This document shows positions 62,811 to 64,000 of a stretch of DNA of 64,000 bases, piece by piece. Below the pieces are notes generated by a model. It saw only the letters and a program-made list of their open reading frames with translations. It was not told where the DNA came from and did no database searches. The position numbers were made by a program, and so were the translations under genes. How positions within the stretch are numbered: position 1 is the stretch's first letter; each line of letters opens with the position of its first letter. This DNA is from Acidobacteriota bacterium. GTDB taxonomy: Bacteria > Acidobacteriota > Terriglobia > Terriglobales > Acidobacteriaceae. The DNA lies in NCBI GenBank assembly GCA_018268895.1, contig JAFDVP010000001.1:310001-374000 (forward strand), given 5' to 3'.

Positions 62811-63494
62811 CTACTGCGGCTTAGGAGGGGCCTGCGGTTTCGGCGCAGTTTCGGGCTGAGCCGGTGCGGGTGCGGCTTTTGGCTGAGAACCGGCTGGAAG
62901 ACCTTCGGAATGCCCGGTCTGTGAGGAGTCCTGAGCAGGTTCAGCCGCAGCGGGAGCCGGCTTCGATTGAGGGGGCGTGTCCGACTGCGCGACGAGTTCG
63001 ATATCGAAGATAAGATCGGCCTTGGCGGGGATCACTGGCGGACGTCCGCTTTCGCCATAGGCAAGCTGATAGGGGATAAAGAGCCTGCGCTTGCCGCCGA
63101 CGTGCATTCCCTCAAAGCCTGTGTCCCATCCGGGAATGACTCTGCGTGCACCGTAGGGGAAGACGATCGGCTCGCCGCCAGGGTGGTCGTGCGAAGAGTC
63201 GAACTTTGTGCCGTCGGTGAGCCAACCTGTGTAGTGAACGGTATAGAACTTGCGGCTCTCGGCCAGCGGGCCGGCGCCTACCTCGGTATCGATATAGCGG
63301 AGCGCGTACAGGTTCTGTGGCGTGCCTGCTACTTTGGGCACATTCGGTGGATTGTCGGCGGGGTTGGCGGCAGGTGCTGCGGTTTTGGTGGCGGTCGTGT
63401 GCCGCGCCGTCGTCCTGCGAGGCACCGTGGAGGTTGTCTGCGCGGCTGCGGTGGCGGCAAGCATGACTGTTGCGAAAAGAAATCGGTGTCTCAT
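62811..63494 (-). CDS. Exported FKBP-type peptidyl-prolyl isomerase
   Basis: A 227-aa protein with a signal peptide (residues 1-18), a Thr/Ala-rich linker, then one FKBP domain (about 60-170): VHYTGWLTDGTKFDSSHDH, GARRVIPGWDTGFEGMHVGG, KRRLFIPYQLAYGESGRPPV and DLIFDIELV. The last 55 residues are a Pro/Ala/Gln tail. It should assist protein folding in the periplasm. It is upstream of the ABC exporter gene on the same strand. Confidence 0.93.
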   Translation of the reverse strand: MRHRFLFATVMLAATAAAQTTSTVPRRTTARHTTATKTAAPAANPADNPPNVPKVAGTPQNLYALRYIDTEVGAGPLAESRKFYTVHYTGWLTDGTKFDSSHDHPGGEPIVFPYGARRVIPGWDTGFEGMHVGGKRRLFIPYQLAYGESGRPPVIPAKADLIFDIELVAQSDTPPQSKPAPAAAEPAQDSSQTGHSEGLPAGSQPKAAPAPAQPETAPKPQAPPKPQ

Positions 63495-63537
63495 CGTGGC
63501 TTATAGTGTACGTCCACGCGCGGTTGGTTGTGTTTGT

Positions 63538-64000
63538 CTACGTGGGGGTGCGAAGCAACAGATAGGTGCCTGCAATGCCAAAGAGCAGGTCAGGCGTCCA
63601 CGCGGCCAGCAGTGCTGGAAGCGTGTTGACGTTCCCCATGGCTTGAAAGAGCCCGTCAACCACCCAGTACGCGATGGCCAGGCCGATGGCTGTCGCAATC
63701 CCCGCAAGCGAGCCTCGTTTGCCCATCGACAGCGCGAAGGGAATCGCGAGCATCGCCATCACAAGAGTTATCAACGGATAGGCGAGTTTGCGATTGAGTT
63801 GCACGCTAAGCCGTTTGGTGTCGAAGCCGGATTGATTGAGGTCGGAGATGTAACGTGAGAGCTCGTTGTAGCTCATCTCCTGCGCTGGGCGGTCTTCTTT
63901 GACGAAGTAGGACGGCTGCTCGTGGATCTCGGGAAATGTCGTAATCATAAACGGCTGGTATGAGGCGATGGTCTCGCCCTGGAAGGTGCGTTGCCAGCCG
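63538..64000 (-). CDS. LptF/LptG family permease, C-terminal part (5' end outside window)
   Basis: The visible 153 residues are the end of a YjgP/YjgQ family permease of the lipopolysaccharide export machinery (LptBFG). The frame stays open from base 64000 (WQRTFQGETIASYQPFM) into ITTFPEIHEQPSYFVKEDRP, then MSYNELSRYISDLNQSGFDT and LNRKLAYPLITLVMAMLAIP, and ends with two or three membrane helices. The LNRKLAYPL segment is typical of the family. LptF and LptG cannot be told apart from this part. Confidence 0.88.
   Translation of the reverse strand, partial: GWQRTFQGETIASYQPFMITTFPEIHEQPSYFVKEDRPAQEMSYNELSRYISDLNQSGFDTKRLSVQLNRKLAYPLITLVMAMLAIPFALSMGKRGSLAGIATAIGLAIAYWVVDGLFQAMGNVNTLPALLAAWTPDLLFGIAGTYLLLRTPT

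Overview
The window is about 64 kb of high-GC chromosome, read as Acidobacteriota, most likely class Terriglobia (Granulicella/Edaphobacter/Terriglobus relatives). The evidence is the pair of secreted VWFA-related proteins, the PadR plus large duplicated-permease (ADOP) pair, the DUF1015 and DUF3761 proteins, many TACAAT-type -10 boxes and dispersed palindromic repeats. No rRNA, tRNA or CRISPR array was seen.

Layout. 1-1.5 kb: end of nadB and a convergent TerC gene. 1.57-6.17 kb: an intact 4584-bp IS1595-family element with perfect 22-bp inverted ends, an 8-bp target duplication and about seven passenger genes. 6.2-9.8 kb: small exported proteins and a cysteine/methionine trans-sulfuration pair that ends an operon headed by two VWFA proteins (to 12.0 kb). 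12.3-16.5 kb: DUF1015, amidase, GerMN protein, MurI, EVE protein. 16.5-19.2 kb: DUF2203, FkbM methyltransferase, NadA. 19.5-25.8 kb: TatB-TatC-glutaminyl cyclase, then CcmA-YbaK-CcmB, an M20 peptidase and a CcmE with Cys in place of the heme-binding His. 26.3-29.4 kb: PadR regulator and ADOP permease. 29.4-34.4 kb: ThiC, a 32-aa membrane peptide, TadA, an exported amidohydrolase and an agmatine deiminase. 34.6-42.0 kb: a FucP-type sugar transporter facing a five-gene oxidative sugar-acid cluster (lactonase, SDR, MFS, YjhG/YagF dehydratase, FAH-family dehydratase). 42.1-47.8 kb: rimP-nusA-infB behind a structured leader. 47.9-53.1 kb: a succinate dehydrogenase operon with an acyltransferase and two small membrane proteins among its subunit genes. 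53.3-56 kb: RdgB and a Met/His-rich outer-membrane protein with a Cys/His-rich exported partner. 56-60.9 kb: divergent flagellar genes (motB, motA, flbD against fliC, fliD, fliS). 60.9-64 kb: ABC exporter half, FKBP isomerase and the end of an LptF/LptG permease.

Functionally most of the window is ordinary core metabolism and housekeeping. The one clear accessory region is the IS1595 element. It carries an XRE regulator with a perfect palindromic operator, divergent cargo including a two-helix membrane protein, a 446-aa protein of unknown function with a possible frameshift at its start, and a small gene divergent from it. This is the best candidate for an undescribed mobile cargo system.
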